A stretch of DNA of 53,396 bases from Clostridium tyrobutyricum DSM 2637 = ATCC 25755 = JCM 11008 (GCF_000359585.1 NZ_APMH01000029.1:1-53396), one strand, 5' to 3'. Numbered from the stretch's first letter, positions 17,631 to 28,484 are shown. Made by a program: numbers and translations. The notes: generated from the sequence alone by a model not told the origin.

Positions 17631-18856
17631 TAGATAAAGTTTCCATTTTTGAACACCTCTACTTCTTTACCTTCCTGTGTTATACCGATTATACCTAAAT
17701 CTTCAGTCCCTATCATAAAATCTACATGTTCAAGTGAATGATTTACTCCAGCAGCTTTAAGAGCTTCTTTAGACATATTTTTACCTTCTTTAAGACAAAC
17801 AGGATAGGCCTCTCCTATTGCTAAATGGCAGGATGCATTTTCATCAAACAATGTATTATAAAATAATATATTTAAATTTGAAATTGGTGAATCAAATGGT
17901 ACCAATGCCACTTCTCCAAGATAATGAGACCCTTCATCTGTTTGAATAATATGTTTTAACGTCTCATACCCTTGATCAGCTGTAAAATCTACTATTTTTC
18001 CTTTCCTGAAAATAATGGAAAAATTATTAATTATATTTCCATTATAGTTTAAAGGTCTGGAACTCACCACTTTTCCATTTACACCAGTCTTTAAAGGTAA
18101 TGTGAATACTTCCTCTGTCGGCATATTAGGCATAAACTCTATACCTTTTTCACTAATAGATGATCCTCCAAGCCAAATATGTCCTTGAGGAAGTTCTATT
18201 TTCAAGTCTGTTCCCAATTGGTTTTTATATTTAAGATATCTAAAATTGTTATTATTCAAAAATTCCATGCTTTTCCTTAAATTAATTTTATGTTTATTCC
18301 ATGCCTCTACTGGTTCATTTCCATTAACTCTCACTGTTTTAAATATAGTATCCCAAAGTTTTTCTAGTGCTTCACTCTCTGAAATACCTGGAAAAACCTT
18401 CTTTGCCCATGCTCTTGTAGGTATAGATACAACACACCACACATTCCTGTCACTCATCATTCTTTCTCTGTATTCTGATAAAGCTACATTTGATGCCTTG
18501 CTAGCCCTCATTATTCTCTTTGGATCTACATCTTTCATAAGTTCCGGGTCAGAAGCATAAACACTTAAAAATGCAGCATTTTCTCTTGCATAGTTAGTAT
18601 ATAGATCTTTTTTCCATTCAGGGAAATTATCAAATATTTCTTCTTTTCCATTTATATATTTAATTTTTGCGAATTTTTCATCACTCCAATTTACAACTAC
18701 ATCCCTAGCTCCTTTTTTATAAGCAACTTCTGAAATCATTCTGGTAAATTCAGCACATTCAATAGGTGAATTGATAACAAGAATTTGATTGTCTTGAATA
18801 TTTATGCCTATTTCAACAATAACTTTTGCATATTTCTCCAAATAATTTTTATTCAT
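17627..18856 (-). CDS. M29-family metallo-aminopeptidase (AmpS/thermophilic aminopeptidase)
   Basis: A 409-residue protein starting MNKNYLEKYAKVIVEIG, with VNWSDEKFAKI near residue 55 and the C-terminal catalytic block (HLAIGEAYP, NHSLEHVDFMIGTEDLGI) that supplies the metal-binding Glu, His and Asp. It removes N-terminal residues from peptides in the cytoplasm. AAGGAG precedes ATG 18856. A single-gene unit; its end overlaps the metY2 promoter. Confidence 0.9.
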   Translation of the reverse strand: MNKNYLEKYAKVIVEIGINIQDNQILVINSPIECAEFTRMISEVAYKKGARDVVVNWSDEKFAKIKYINGKEEIFDNFPEWKKDLYTNYARENAAFLSVYASDPELMKDVDPKRIMRASKASNVALSEYRERMMSDRNVWCVVSIPTRAWAKKVFPGISESEALEKLWDTIFKTVRVNGNEPVEAWNKHKINLRKSMEFLNNNNFRYLKYKNQLGTDLKIELPQGHIWLGGSSISEKGIEFMPNMPTEEVFTLPLKTGVNGKVVSSRPLNYNGNIINNFSIIFRKGKIVDFTADQGYETLKHIIQTDEGSHYLGEVALVPFDSPISNLNILFYNTLFDENASCHLAIGEAYPVCLKEGKNMSKEALKAAGVNHSLEHVDFMIGTEDLGIIGITQEGKEVEVFKNGNFIY

Positions 18857-18945
18857 TTCCAGACTCCTTAATATCTTATTATTAATATATGTTAACTCTA
18901 ATTATTTTTTAACTCAAGTTATTCATACATATTATATATAAATAG

Positions 18946-18995
18946 CCCCGATAAGTTGATGTTAAAATAATTTTTAACCGTATCCACTTATCGGG
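18946..18995 (-). terminator. Terminator of the spore-protein gene
   Basis: Minus strand CCCGATAAGT and ACTTATCGGG (10-bp stem) with a long loop, 43 nt after the stop at 19038. The tail is GCTATTT, with only a short T stretch. Confidence 0.65.
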
Positions 18996-19037
18996 ACTCA
19001 TTTTAAACTAAAATTTTATTTTAATCTCTGTATAACT

Positions 19038-19235
19038 CTATTTTAATCCTTGTTCATAAGCTTCTACCATCTTTTTAACCATGTTTCCACCTATTGATCC
19101 GGCTTCTCTTGAAGTAAGATCACCATTGTATCCTTCTTTTAAGTTTACACCTACTTCTCGTGCTGATTCCATTTTAAATCTGTTTAATCCTTCTTTTGCC
19201 TGTGGTACTAATACTCTATTTGATCTGCTTGCCAT
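19038..19235 (-). CDS. Small acid-soluble spore protein, alpha/beta type
   Basis: A 65-residue protein with the two family boxes: FKMESAREVGVNLKEGYNGD, containing the GPR-cleavage-like FKMEsARE segment, and LTSREAGSIGGNMVKKMVE. It coats and protects spore DNA and is degraded on germination. AGGAGG precedes ATG. It shows that the organism sporulates; no forespore promoter was judged with confidence. Confidence 0.95.
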   Translation of the reverse strand: MASRSNRVLVPQAKEGLNRFKMESAREVGVNLKEGYNGDLTSREAGSIGGNMVKKMVEAYEQGLK

Positions 19236-19466
19236 AAGTAATCCCTCCTAAAATTTAATTTGTTTTTTGTCTATATAATTTTGCCTTGCATTATAAGTTT
19301 GTTCTTTTTTGCATTTATTACTCTATAAAATTATATGAAAATAGTGTAGTTTCTATCATAATTAGAAATTTAATTCTATAATAGAAATAATTCTATAATT
19401 ATTTTGCACAACTTTTTTTAAATAGTATAATAAGTACATTAAATATTTTATAGGCAGGTGGTTTTA

Positions 19467-20309
19467 TTGTATAAAAAAGGCGATTTTCACTTACACTCTA
19501 CAGCATCAGATGGAAAGTTTTCCCCTATAGATTTAGTTAACCTTGCCAAAGATCAGCATTTGGATATTATGGCTTTAACGGATCATGACACAATATCAGG
19601 AATAGATGATGCTATTTCTCAAAGTACTAAAATTGGAATTAAATTCATTCCGGGTATAGAACTATCAACTTTGTATAAAGGACGTAGTGTTCACGTTTTA
19701 GGATATTTTAAAAATATAGATAATATAGATAATAACTTTAGGACTTTTCTTAAGAAAATGAATGACTATAGAGTGAATAGAGCAAGAGAAATAGTAGAAA
19801 ATCTGTATAAATTTTTTAATATCAAACTAGATTATGATGATATATTAAAAAAAGCAAATGGAATAATAGCAAGGCCTCACATAGCTAGAGCTATAATAGA
19901 TGCAGGATATGATTATACCTTTGATTATATATTTTCAAAATTTATAGGTGAAGACAGTCCCGCATATGTTCCAAATAAAAAAATATCCACCGAAGATGGT
20001 ATAGCTGTCTTAAAATCAATGAAGGCTATGGTAGTACTTGCACATCCTGTATTAATAAGAAAAGTTAATGTAGAAGATGTAATTAAACTTCCTTTTGATG
20101 GAATAGAAGCTATCTATCCTGCAAATACACAAGACGACACAATAAAGTTTATAAACTATGCAAGTAAATATAATAAGATTATATCTGCAGGATCTGATTT
20201 CCATGGATTAGATAGTAATAATTCAAAACACGGCTCTTTACCTGGATATGTATACCTTGAAGAGGATAGAATAGATATATTTTTAAACAAATTGGATTCT
20301 ATAAAATAA
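19467..20309 (+). CDS. PHP-domain phosphoesterase
   Basis: A protein of about 280 residues: GDFHLHSTASDGKFSP and ALTDHDTISG near the N-terminus, IPGIELSTLYKGRSVHVLGY, ARPHIARA and AGSDFHG supply the metal ligands of PHP phosphoesterases (YciV/TrpH group). Such proteins hydrolyse 3',5'-bisphosphonucleosides or short RNA 5' ends. I favour the TTG at 19467, spaced 6-7 nt from AGGTGG; the GTG at 19458 overlaps that site. Single-gene unit with its own terminator. Confidence 0.85.
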   Translation: MYKKGDFHLHSTASDGKFSPIDLVNLAKDQHLDIMALTDHDTISGIDDAISQSTKIGIKFIPGIELSTLYKGRSVHVLGYFKNIDNIDNNFRTFLKKMNDYRVNRAREIVENLYKFFNIKLDYDDILKKANGIIARPHIARAIIDAGYDYTFDYIFSKFIGEDSPAYVPNKKISTEDGIAVLKSMKAMVVLAHPVLIRKVNVEDVIKLPFDGIEAIYPANTQDDTIKFINYASKYNKIISAGSDFHGLDSNNSKHGSLPGYVYLEEDRIDIFLNKLDSIK

Positions 20310-20325
20310 ATTATTATCAGAAAAA

Positions 20326-20371
20326 ATGATATCCCTAAATAATCTTTTAAAGTTATTTTGGGATATCTTTA
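20326..20371. terminator. Terminator between the PHP gene and the convergent nifH-like gene
   Basis: GATATCCCTAAATAA and TTATTTTGGGATATC pair around a short loop; T-rich on the plus side, and it can serve both convergent genes. Confidence 0.75.
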
Positions 20372-20399
20372 TACATTAAATATTAATTGGGAGCTAATT

Positions 20400-21307
<908 letters not shown>

Positions 21308-21339
21308 AAAATTTATTATTATAAATTATATTTACATAT

Positions 21340-21368
21340 ATTATAAATAACGCATTCATTGCTGTCAA
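21340..21368 (-). promoter_or_regulatory. sigma-A promoter of nifH-like gene
   Basis: TTGACA (21368-21363), 17 nt, TATAAT (21345-21340). The predicted start puts the attenuator about 25 nt from the 5' end of the RNA. Confidence 0.9.
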
Positions 21369-21425
21369 TGACTTTTTATTTTATTAATAATATTTAATAT
21401 AAAGTTGAACTTTTTTATTAATATA

Positions 21426-21557
21426 TCAATAATTGTGCAAAATATTGTTGTATATATCCTCAGTTAAAGTTAATTCAGAAATTATGTTTTTATCCCAAAA
21501 ACTTTCTATAATCAAAGGTTTTTGATTTTTATGACAATCCAATTTTTTAATAGTAAC
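21426..21557 (-). pseudogene. C-terminal relic of a nitrogenase-like K gene
   Basis: The frame reads LDCHKNQKPLIIESFWDKN, then ISELTLTEDIYNNILHNY and stop. It matches the K2 end (RTKPLILGSGWDRVISKD, then RLIEDIYTVVLQDFQ) with about 40 residues deleted in between and everything upstream missing. It has no start and lies between the last importer permease and the nifH promoter, so it marks a former K gene at this spot. Confidence 0.75.
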
Positions 21558-21564
21558 TCTCCTA

Positions 21565-22329
21565 TTAACTATTTTCTCTATTTATCACAAATCTATTTTC
21601 AATAAATTTTATCAAAACATCTAAAAGTAATCCAAGAAAAGCTATAACAATGGCTGTTGCAAATATTCTCTTTATATCATAAATTTGTTGATAACTCAAC
21701 AATAACCATCCCAATCCTGAGCTGGCACCCATCATTTCAGCTGCAATAAGCATAAAAAAGGAGTATCCTGCACTAATTCTAATTCCTACAAAAATTGATG
21801 GGAGTGTAGATGGCATTACTACTTTATAAAAAAGTTTTCTGCGCCCAATTCCAAAAGATCTGGCTTCTTTTAAGATTAAGGGATCTACATGCCTTATACC
21901 ATAAATAGTATTAAACATTATAGGCCATATACATGTCCATGCAATCACTGCTATTTTTGTACTTTCTCCAATACCAAGCAGCAAAATAAAAACATGAAAT
22001 AATATAAATGGATTAACCTGGGAAAAAATTTCTACAACCGGCTCTGTTATTAAATCCACTTTTGGAAACCAGCCACCCAGTAAAAATCCTAAAGGTATGC
22101 CAATTATAATTGAAACTGCAAATCCCAGTAAAGCTCTTTCTATACTTGTACCAACACTTAAAATAAAATTTTGGGAAAGAAATGTATCAAATAAAGTTTC
22201 AATTATACTAGAGAAAGATGGTATAAATTGAGGATTTAATATTTCTACTCTGCTTAATACCTCCCATATTAAAATAAATATAACTATAATCAATAATTTA
22301 TAAACAATATCTATTTTTCTTTTTTTCAT
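21565..22329 (-). CDS. ABC transporter permease, sulfonate/nitrate/taurine type
   Basis: A 254-residue SsuC/TauC-like permease with six hydrophobic segments. IIIGIPLGFLLGGW and the EAA-type loop (EARSFGIGRRKLFYKVVMPS) contact the ATPase. It is the last gene of the D2-K2-importer operon, 22 nt after the previous permease. The importer has three permeases, two ATPases and one binding protein, so two channels may share one lipoprotein. Substrate inferred to be an organic sulfur compound. Confidence 0.85.
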   Translation of the reverse strand: MKKRKIDIVYKLLIIVIFILIWEVLSRVEILNPQFIPSFSSIIETLFDTFLSQNFILSVGTSIERALLGFAVSIIIGIPLGFLLGGWFPKVDLITEPVVEIFSQVNPFILFHVFILLLGIGESTKIAVIAWTCIWPIMFNTIYGIRHVDPLILKEARSFGIGRRKLFYKVVMPSTLPSIFVGIRISAGYSFFMLIAAEMMGASSGLGWLLLSYQQIYDIKRIFATAIVIAFLGLLLDVLIKFIENRFVINRENS

Positions 22330-22351
22330 TGTTTAATATCTCCAAAAAAAT

Positions 22352-23356
22352 TTATTTTGTCATATTCATGTGTTCAGAAGAATTGTCCTCATCTTCCATA
22401 TTCATTTCCATATGCCCAGCAGCGTTGCTATTGCTGAATCTATTATTAAATTCCGACGTATTAGAATAATTAACTTCATAGCTTCCAATTCCTAAAATAA
22501 CAATTACAACTACGATTAATGCAACAATTTGACGTTTTCTAAACTTGGTTTTTAATTTTCTAAATTTAATAAAGCTAGAATTCTGACTTGCCTCTTTCCA
22601 AAAAAATATTTTATTTTGAACATATATCAAAAACCTATTCAACAACACTCCAAGTATTATAATAAATAGTCCTGCTGAATACATTCTTGGAATTTGATTG
22701 TTCATAGATGCATTGTGAAAAAGCCACCCCAATCCTGCATTGGAACTTATCATTTCTGCAGCAATCACTATAAAAAATGACATCTCTGCTCCAACTCTCA
22801 ATCCTGCAAAAATAGATGGTTCTGCAGATGGTATCATTATTTTTTTAAACAACTGCCAATTTGATGCCTTCATAGAAATGGCCGTCTTTATTAAAAGCTT
22901 ATCAATACTTTTAGCTCCCTGTATAGTGTTATATAAAATCGGCCATATACTTGTCCATGTAATTACTGCCAACTTTGTAATTTCACCTGTCCCAAAGAAC
23001 AATATAAATGCAGGCAACAAAGAAAAAGGATTTACTTGACCAAGTATTCTAAAAAGTGGATCCATAAGATCAGCAGCTCTATTAAACCAACCTCCAAGTA
23101 TGAGTCCAAGTGGTACAGCAATAATAGATGCTATAATAAGGCCTAACGCAACTCTCCATAAGCTTACCATTATATTTGTAAATAGGGCATTATTAAACCA
23201 TAATACATGAATTTGTCCAAGAACAGTAGAAAAAGATGGAATGAATTGAGGATTAAATGCTCCAATTGCGGGAAGTAATTCCCATAATATTAAAAGTACT
23301 GCAACTCCACTATATCTTAGAATATAATAGGTCCAGAATTTTTTTGTCTTACTCAT
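22352..23356 (-). CDS. ABC transporter permease with an extra TM helix and a Met/His-rich tail
   Basis: A 334-residue SsuC-like permease (about 260-residue core, with IAVPLGLILGGWFNR and a KASNWQLFKKIMIPS coupling loop). It carries a C-terminal extension unlike its two sister permeases: a basic stretch, one more hydrophobic helix (IVALIVVVIVILGIGSY) and a tail containing HMEMNMEDEDNSSEHMNM. The tail should lie outside the cell and looks like a metal-binding (copper or silver) motif. It overlaps the upstream ATPase by four bases (ATGA). Confidence 0.83.
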   Translation of the reverse strand: MSKTKKFWTYYILRYSGVAVLLILWELLPAIGAFNPQFIPSFSTVLGQIHVLWFNNALFTNIMVSLWRVALGLIIASIIAVPLGLILGGWFNRAADLMDPLFRILGQVNPFSLLPAFILFFGTGEITKLAVITWTSIWPILYNTIQGAKSIDKLLIKTAISMKASNWQLFKKIMIPSAEPSIFAGLRVGAEMSFFIVIAAEMISSNAGLGWLFHNASMNNQIPRMYSAGLFIIILGVLLNRFLIYVQNKIFFWKEASQNSSFIKFRKLKTKFRKRQIVALIVVVIVILGIGSYEVNYSNTSEFNNRFSNSNAAGHMEMNMEDEDNSSEHMNMTK

Positions 23357-24195
23357 AAAATTCCACCATAGTCTAACTTTCTTTCTCCTTCTTTATTACT
23401 ATTACTGTGAAGAAGCTGCCATATTCTATTCCAAATATCATTATATTCTTTGGAAATTCTCATATTTACAGCATTTCTTGGTCTCTTTAAATTTAATTTG
23501 ATAATTTCTTTAATTTTTCCCGGATTATTAGTCATTACCACTACTTTATCCGCTAAAAATATGGCCTCTTCAATACTATGGGTTACAAATACAATAGTTT
23601 TTTTTGTCTTGTTCCAAATAGACAACAGTTCTTCTTGAAGCAATTCCCTGTTCTGGGCATCTACAGCTGCAAATGGTTCATCCATGAGTAAAATTTCTGG
23701 ATCATAAGCTAGAGCTCTTGCAATTGCCACTCTTTGTTTCATACCACCTGATAATTCATGTGGATACCTGTTTTCAAATTTATTTAATCCCACAAGATCA
23801 ATATACTTTTTACTTATTTTTTTCCTTTCTACTTTTGAAATACCTTTTATGTCAAGCCCAAATTCAATATTCTGCTTCACATTTAACCAGGGAAATAGTG
23901 CATAACCCTGTAAAATAATCCCTCTATCAAGATCCGGACCAGTAACTAGTTTGCCATCAATATATACCTTTCCAGATGTAGGTTTTGATAAACCAGCCAG
24001 AATATCCAAAATAGTTGATTTTCCACAACCACTTGGTCCTACTATAGTTACAAATTCTCCTTTTTTTATATTAAGATTAAAATTCTCCATGGCCAAAAAT
24101 TTTTTACTGCTTTTTTCATCTTCAGAGACCACATTATAGAGTTTTTTTACATTTTCAATTACAATCTTATAAATATTATTATATTTTTCAGCCAC
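23353..24195 (-). CDS. ABC transporter ATPase, sulfonate/nitrate/taurine type
   Basis: A 280-residue SsuB-like ATPase: Walker [11 protein letters not shown]-loop LQGYALFPW, signature HELSGGMKQR, Walker [13 protein letters not shown], and FVTHSIEEA. I start at GTG 24195, spaced 8 nt from GGAGG; the TTG at 24210 overlaps that site. It powers one of the adjoining permeases and is a clear duplicate of the ATPase at 24,291. Confidence 0.87.
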   Translation of the reverse strand: MAEKYNNIYKIVIENVKKLYNVVSEDEKSSKKFLAMENFNLNIKKGEFVTIVGPSGCGKSTILDILAGLSKPTSGKVYIDGKLVTGPDLDRGIILQGYALFPWLNVKQNIEFGLDIKGISKVERKKISKKYIDLVGLNKFENRYPHELSGGMKQRVAIARALAYDPEILLMDEPFAAVDAQNRELLQEELLSIWNKTKKTIVFVTHSIEEAIFLADKVVVMTNNPGKIKEIIKLNLKRPRNAVNMRISKEYNDIWNRIWQLLHSNSNKEGERKLDYGGIL

Positions 24196-24230
24196 TAAAC
24201 ATTCCTCCAATTAATATTTCTTATAAAATT

Positions 24231-24280
24231 AACCTTTCAAACAGTCTAATAATCAGACTAATTAGATAGTTTGAAAGGTT
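24231..24280 (-). other. Intercistronic hairpin between the two ATPase genes
   Basis: AACCTTTCAAAC and GTTTGAAAGGTT (perfect 12-bp arms) enclose a second inner stem (AGTCTAAT / ATTAGACT-like). No T tract on the minus strand, so more likely an mRNA-stability or partial attenuation hairpin. Confidence 0.5.
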
Positions 24281-24290
24281 GTGCAGAACT

Positions 24291-25163
24291 TTATAAACTT
24301 GCAGTAGCAGTATTAGTTATATTTTCATCATTAATACCATGAAGAAGTTTCCAAACTCTATGACTTAAATCATTAAATCTAGGAGTATTTTTTATTTCAC
24401 CAAGCTTTCTTGGTCTTGGTAAATTCACATCTATAATTTCCTTTACAGCGCCGGGATTAGATGATAAAACTACAACTCTATCTGCAAGAAATACAGCTTC
24501 ATCAATACTATGTGTTATAAAAATTATAGTTTTGCTGGTCTTTTCCCATATCTTTAAAAGTTCTTCCTGCATAGTTTCCCTTGTTTGTGCATCAACAGCT
24601 GCAAATGGTTCATCCATCAACAGAATTTCTGGATTATAAGCCAATGATCTGGCTATTGCAACTCTCTGTTTCATACCACCTGAGATTTCATGAATGTACC
24701 TATCTTCAAAACCATTCAAACCAACTAATTCTATATATTTTTGGCTTATTTCTCTTCTATCTTTTTTAGGAATTTTCTTTAATTCCAATCCATACTCAAT
24801 GTTTTTGCGAACATTTCTCCATGGAAATAGTCCATATCCCTGCAGAACCATTCCTCTATCCAGGGCTGGTCCAGTTACTAATTTTCCATCAATATACAAT
24901 TCACCAGATGTAGGCTTTGAAAGACCAGAAAGAATATCCAAAAAAGTTGATTTTCCACATCCACTTGGTCCGACAATAGTAATAAATTCACCTGAGCTTA
25001 CTTCTAAATTTATATCCTTGATTGCAGTAAATTTTTTAAATCCTCTCTTTTCTGAATCCCTGACTGTAAATGTGCGTGTTATATTTCTAGCTAAAATCTT
25101 AGTTTCTGTTGTATTTTTATTCTTTTTATCAAAATTTTTCAATATTACATTTTCACTACCCAC
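24291..25163 (-). CDS. ABC transporter ATPase, sulfonate/nitrate/taurine type (second copy)
   Basis: A 290-residue SsuB-like ATPase with intact Walker A (GPSGCGKST), [10 protein letters not shown]-loop, [10 protein letters not shown] signature, Walker B and ITHSIDEA H-loop. It begins with GTG behind GGGGAG. It lies between permease 25,202 and the hairpin at 24,231, and most likely couples to that permease. Confidence 0.87.
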   Translation of the reverse strand: MGSENVILKNFDKKNKNTTETKILARNITRTFTVRDSEKRGFKKFTAIKDINLEVSSGEFITIVGPSGCGKSTFLDILSGLSKPTSGELYIDGKLVTGPALDRGMVLQGYGLFPWRNVRKNIEYGLELKKIPKKDRREISQKYIELVGLNGFEDRYIHEISGGMKQRVAIARSLAYNPEILLMDEPFAAVDAQTRETMQEELLKIWEKTSKTIIFITHSIDEAVFLADRVVVLSSNPGAVKEIIDVNLPRPRKLGEIKNTPRFNDLSHRVWKLLHGINDENITNTATASL

Positions 25164-25201
25164 ACAAACACTCCCCTTTATTTTTCAAATAAATTATTTT
25201 A

Positions 25202-26035
25202 TTACATAGTTGGTGAATCTTCCTTCCATGTTATTACCAAATGCTCCAATACCGTCAAAAGTTTTGACACCAATAGTCCAAGTGCTGCAATAGTAATTGC
25301 TGCTGAATATAGTCTAACAATATTATAATTATTTTCTGCATTTAATATTAACCATCCCAATCCCTTACTTGCTCCTATCATTTCAGCAGCAACAAGCATT
25401 AAAAATGCAGTGCCAACAGCTGATTTAAGACCTGCAAAAATCAAAGGTGCTGCTCCTGGTAAAACAACTTTATAGAAAAGTGTAAATTTAGGTGTAGCCA
25501 TAACTCGTGCGCCTTTTATCAACAATGGATCAATGTTTTTAATTCCATTAATGGTTTGAAAGAGTACTGGCCATAGTGCTACCCAAAAGATTATTGCAAC
25601 TTTTGAAACTTCGCCAATTCCAAAAAACAATATAAATATAGGAAAAAGTGTAAATGGATTAACTTTTGCAAACACCTGCAGTAATGGATCAAGTATTTCC
25701 TCAAACTTCTTGAACCATCCACCTAATAAAAATCCAAGCGGCACACCTACTAATACAGCTAGTGCAAAACCTTCCAATGCCCTTGTTAAACTTGCTCCTA
25801 CATGAACAAATAGATCTCCATCTACTGCCATTTGTACAAGATAAACTAAAATATCGGATATAGGTGGTATAAACTGCTTATTTATTAATCCTATATTAGG
25901 TGCTATTTCCCACAGAGCAAAGAACACTATCAATGCAATAGATCTTCTTCCAAAAACAATCAACTTATTTATCCAATTTGATTCTTTTTTAATTGAATTA
26001 GCCTTGCTACTCTTCTTAATTGTTATAGCTGTCAT
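25202..26035 (-). CDS. ABC transporter permease, sulfonate/nitrate/taurine type
   Basis: A 277-residue SsuC-like permease with six hydrophobic segments, VGVPLGFLLGGW and a coupling loop GARVMATPKFTLFYKVVLPG. ATG 26035 has an AGGGGGAT site. It is 30 nt after the binding-protein gene. Same operon as D2-K2. Confidence 0.87.
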   Translation of the reverse strand: MTAITIKKSSKANSIKKESNWINKLIVFGRRSIALIVFFALWEIAPNIGLINKQFIPPISDILVYLVQMAVDGDLFVHVGASLTRALEGFALAVLVGVPLGFLLGGWFKKFEEILDPLLQVFAKVNPFTLFPIFILFFGIGEVSKVAIIFWVALWPVLFQTINGIKNIDPLLIKGARVMATPKFTLFYKVVLPGAAPLIFAGLKSAVGTAFLMLVAAEMIGASKGLGWLILNAENNYNIVRLYSAAITIAALGLLVSKLLTVLEHLVITWKEDSPTM

Positions 26036-26065
26036 ACATCTATCCCCCTATTTCTAAAATAATTT

Positions 26066-27136
26066 TTATTTGTAATATTCATCTGTAACCATATCTGAAA
26101 CTTTAATCTTGCCTTTAGGTATGGAACCAACTTCTTCTGAAAACTTCAACCATGGTTTTAAGTAAGCTGTATTATCTATATCTAATTTTTCAGTATAATA
26201 GTGATTGCCGCTAACAGGCTGCTTTATGTGTTCTGCAGTCAATTTTGCCGCTTCTTTTGGATTATGATTTGCCCAAGTTTCAGCTTCTGTCATAGCCTTA
26301 AGAAACTTTCTAGTTACATTAGGGTTTTCTTTTGCCCAGGTTTTGTTTACAACCCAGTACGACAAACCTGCTGTTGGTCCAAGACCTGATTCCATTGTAT
26401 CTGCTATCTTTATATTTCCCGCTTTTTGCATCCCTGTATAATATGGTGGATGTACTGCAGAAACATCAACTGTTCCCTGTGAAAGAGCCTGTAGTGCTTG
26501 AACATCCGGCATTGTAACCCATTCTATCCTGTCTTTTGAAAGTCCATATTTTTCTGCCAAAGTACTACCTATGAAATCAGTACAAATATTAGCTGCTCCT
26601 GTAGTAAATTTCAATTTCTGACCTTTCTTGTAATTCACCAAATCTTTGAAAGTTTTAACGCCGGCTTTATTGGCCTTTGCACTTACAAACCACCACATAT
26701 GCCTGTATTTAGGATCTATGTTTGCAACAGGATCTATTCCTTCAGGTCCTATACCTATGAGATCTGCTCCACCGGCTATAGCTGGTGCAAATGTGTTTGG
26801 ATGAAATGATTCTACATAATTATCACCTTTTAAAATTGCCGGGATTTGCTGAGTTGACTGAGTTTCACCAGTATAAACTACTTTTAAACCATATTTCTTG
26901 AGATATCCTTTTTTATCAGCAACAACCCAGGGTGTAGATGAACAATCCAGTTTAGATGAGGTTTTTATAGCAACCAATCCATCTTTATCTGGTTTTAATT
27001 TATCTTTTGTTGATGAGGAAGACCCATTGCTAGAAGTAGCGGTGCTTTTTCCACAAGCAGTTAATGCAAAACTAGCTATACAAATTAATGAAATAAATAA
27101 TAGTATAATTTTTTTCTTAGACGATTTTTTAATCAT
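26066..27136 (-). CDS. ABC transporter substrate-binding lipoprotein (SsuA/NMT1 type)
   Basis: A 356-residue lipoprotein: hydrophobic signal, then lipobox LTAC with the acylated Cys followed by a Ser/Thr-rich linker. The SsuA/NMT1-like core includes TPWVVADKKGYLKKYGLKV. I start at ATG 27136, correctly spaced from AGGGGG; upstream in-frame ATGs overlap or precede that site. It captures the ligand outside the membrane. Sitting directly behind K2 it ties import to the reductase; the ligand is likely an alkyl sulfonate, thioether or similar, not determined. Confidence 0.87.
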   Translation of the reverse strand: MIKKSSKKKIILLFISLICIASFALTACGKSTATSSNGSSSSTKDKLKPDKDGLVAIKTSSKLDCSSTPWVVADKKGYLKKYGLKVVYTGETQSTQQIPAILKGDNYVESFHPNTFAPAIAGGADLIGIGPEGIDPVANIDPKYRHMWWFVSAKANKAGVKTFKDLVNYKKGQKLKFTTGAANICTDFIGSTLAEKYGLSKDRIEWVTMPDVQALQALSQGTVDVSAVHPPYYTGMQKAGNIKIADTMESGLGPTAGLSYWVVNKTWAKENPNVTRKFLKAMTEAETWANHNPKEAAKLTAEHIKQPVSGNHYYTEKLDIDNTAYLKPWLKFSEEVGSIPKGKIKVSDMVTDEYYK

Positions 27137-27167
27137 TTGATACATCCCCCTGAAACAAAATTTATAT

Positions 27168-28484
27168 TTATTGAAAATCTTGAAGTACAACAGTATAAAT
27201 ATCCTCTATCAACCTCATTCCACCATCATACCCTAAATATGAACGATCAAGTACCATTCTGTCGCTTACCGGTGCAGATATCGAAAGTTCATATCCTTTT
27301 ATATCTTTAGATATAACTCTATCCCATCCACTTCCTAAAATTAATGGTTTTGTTCTAAAATCAGTATCTTTAAGATAACTGTTTATGTCTCCACTATCAC
27401 TTGTAAATTGAATTTCAGGAACAATGTTATTATAAAATCCTGAAAAACTTTCTTTTACCTTTTTTTCATATTGTTTTGAAACATCTTCTGTTATAAATTG
27501 CCTAGCTGGAAGAAGTCCCAGATCATTTATCAAAAATTTGGATATAGCCAGAGCATATGTACTATCTGCTATAGTAACAAAATGCTTGGGAAGCAATCTG
27601 GTTTCAAGTAAAACATCTGCTGCTCTCTCCAAATAATAAAAATATCTGTCTTCCTGTTTTTCAATTTCCCTTTCAATAATACTTTTGTCTATTCCTAGGA
27701 ATTCCCCTATAGTTCTCAAAAACTTTCCTGTTTCTTTAGGTCCTATAGGAAGAACTGGATATTGTAAAAATTCAGTTCCAAATTTTTCTTTAAGGTGTTT
27801 TACATTTTTAAGTCCAATCCAAGGTGATATAAGTAAGTTATATTGTGCTTTAGGTACTTTATTTAAAGCATTTATTCCCCTTCCATGACCAAAAATTATA
27901 TTTGTTCTTACACCAATGGAATTTAATAACTTTTCGATAGTTTCCAAATTTCCAGACCAAAATGTGTCCTGATATGGAACAGTAGCCCATATATTCACAA
28001 GTCCTTCATCAATTTTATCTGATGGTTTCAGGTACTGATCTATTATTGCATCAATAACCAATTCATGCCCTATAAAATTACTCCCTTTAAATCCTCCTGT
28101 TTCTGCATATACTATAGGTTTTCCCTGTGCTTTAAACCTGTCTACTACTTCTCCTACATAGTCACCTACTATATCTGATGTGCAGCCAGTCAGCACTACA
28201 TATAAATCAGCATCCATTACCTTGAAGGAGTTTGAAATAACTTTTTCTAATCTATCTGTTCCTCCAAATATTACTTCTTTTTCTCCTGCATCTGTGCAGG
28301 GTATTGAATGTCCTCCTATATAACCTGTTCCCTGACATCCATTTTGCAAGCCCAGCGTTGCCCATATTTTAGCTGCACAACCAGGTCCGGAATGTATAAT
28401 TGGAACTGCCCTATCTATTGCAAGTACTGATTCATAGCTTCCAAGGGCACAAGCATGTCTCAATTGTTCCACTATATTACTCAT
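27168..28484 (-). CDS. Nitrogenase-like reductase, NifK/MarK-type beta subunit (K2)
   Basis: A 438-residue beta-type subunit with P-cluster cysteines in RHACALG (C12), HSGPGC (C36) and LTGCTSDIVGD (C101), YAETGGFKGSNFIGH, and the C-terminal GYDGGMRLIEDIY motif. The ATG overlaps the D2 stop codon by one base (TAATG), giving translational coupling. Paralogous with K1 throughout. Followed at 31 nt by the importer genes in the same direction, with no terminator between. Confidence 0.88.
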   Translation of the reverse strand: MSNIVEQLRHACALGSYESVLAIDRAVPIIHSGPGCAAKIWATLGLQNGCQGTGYIGGHSIPCTDAGEKEVIFGGTDRLEKVISNSFKVMDADLYVVLTGCTSDIVGDYVGEVVDRFKAQGKPIVYAETGGFKGSNFIGHELVIDAIIDQYLKPSDKIDEGLVNIWATVPYQDTFWSGNLETIEKLLNSIGVRTNIIFGHGRGINALNKVPKAQYNLLISPWIGLKNVKHLKEKFGTEFLQYPVLPIGPKETGKFLRTIGEFLGIDKSIIEREIEKQEDRYFYYLERAADVLLETRLLPKHFVTIADSTYALAISKFLINDLGLLPARQFITEDVSKQYEKKVKESFSGFYNNIVPEIQFTSDSGDINSYLKDTDFRTKPLILGSGWDRVISKDIKGYELSISAPVSDRMVLDRSYLGYDGGMRLIEDIYTVVLQDFQ

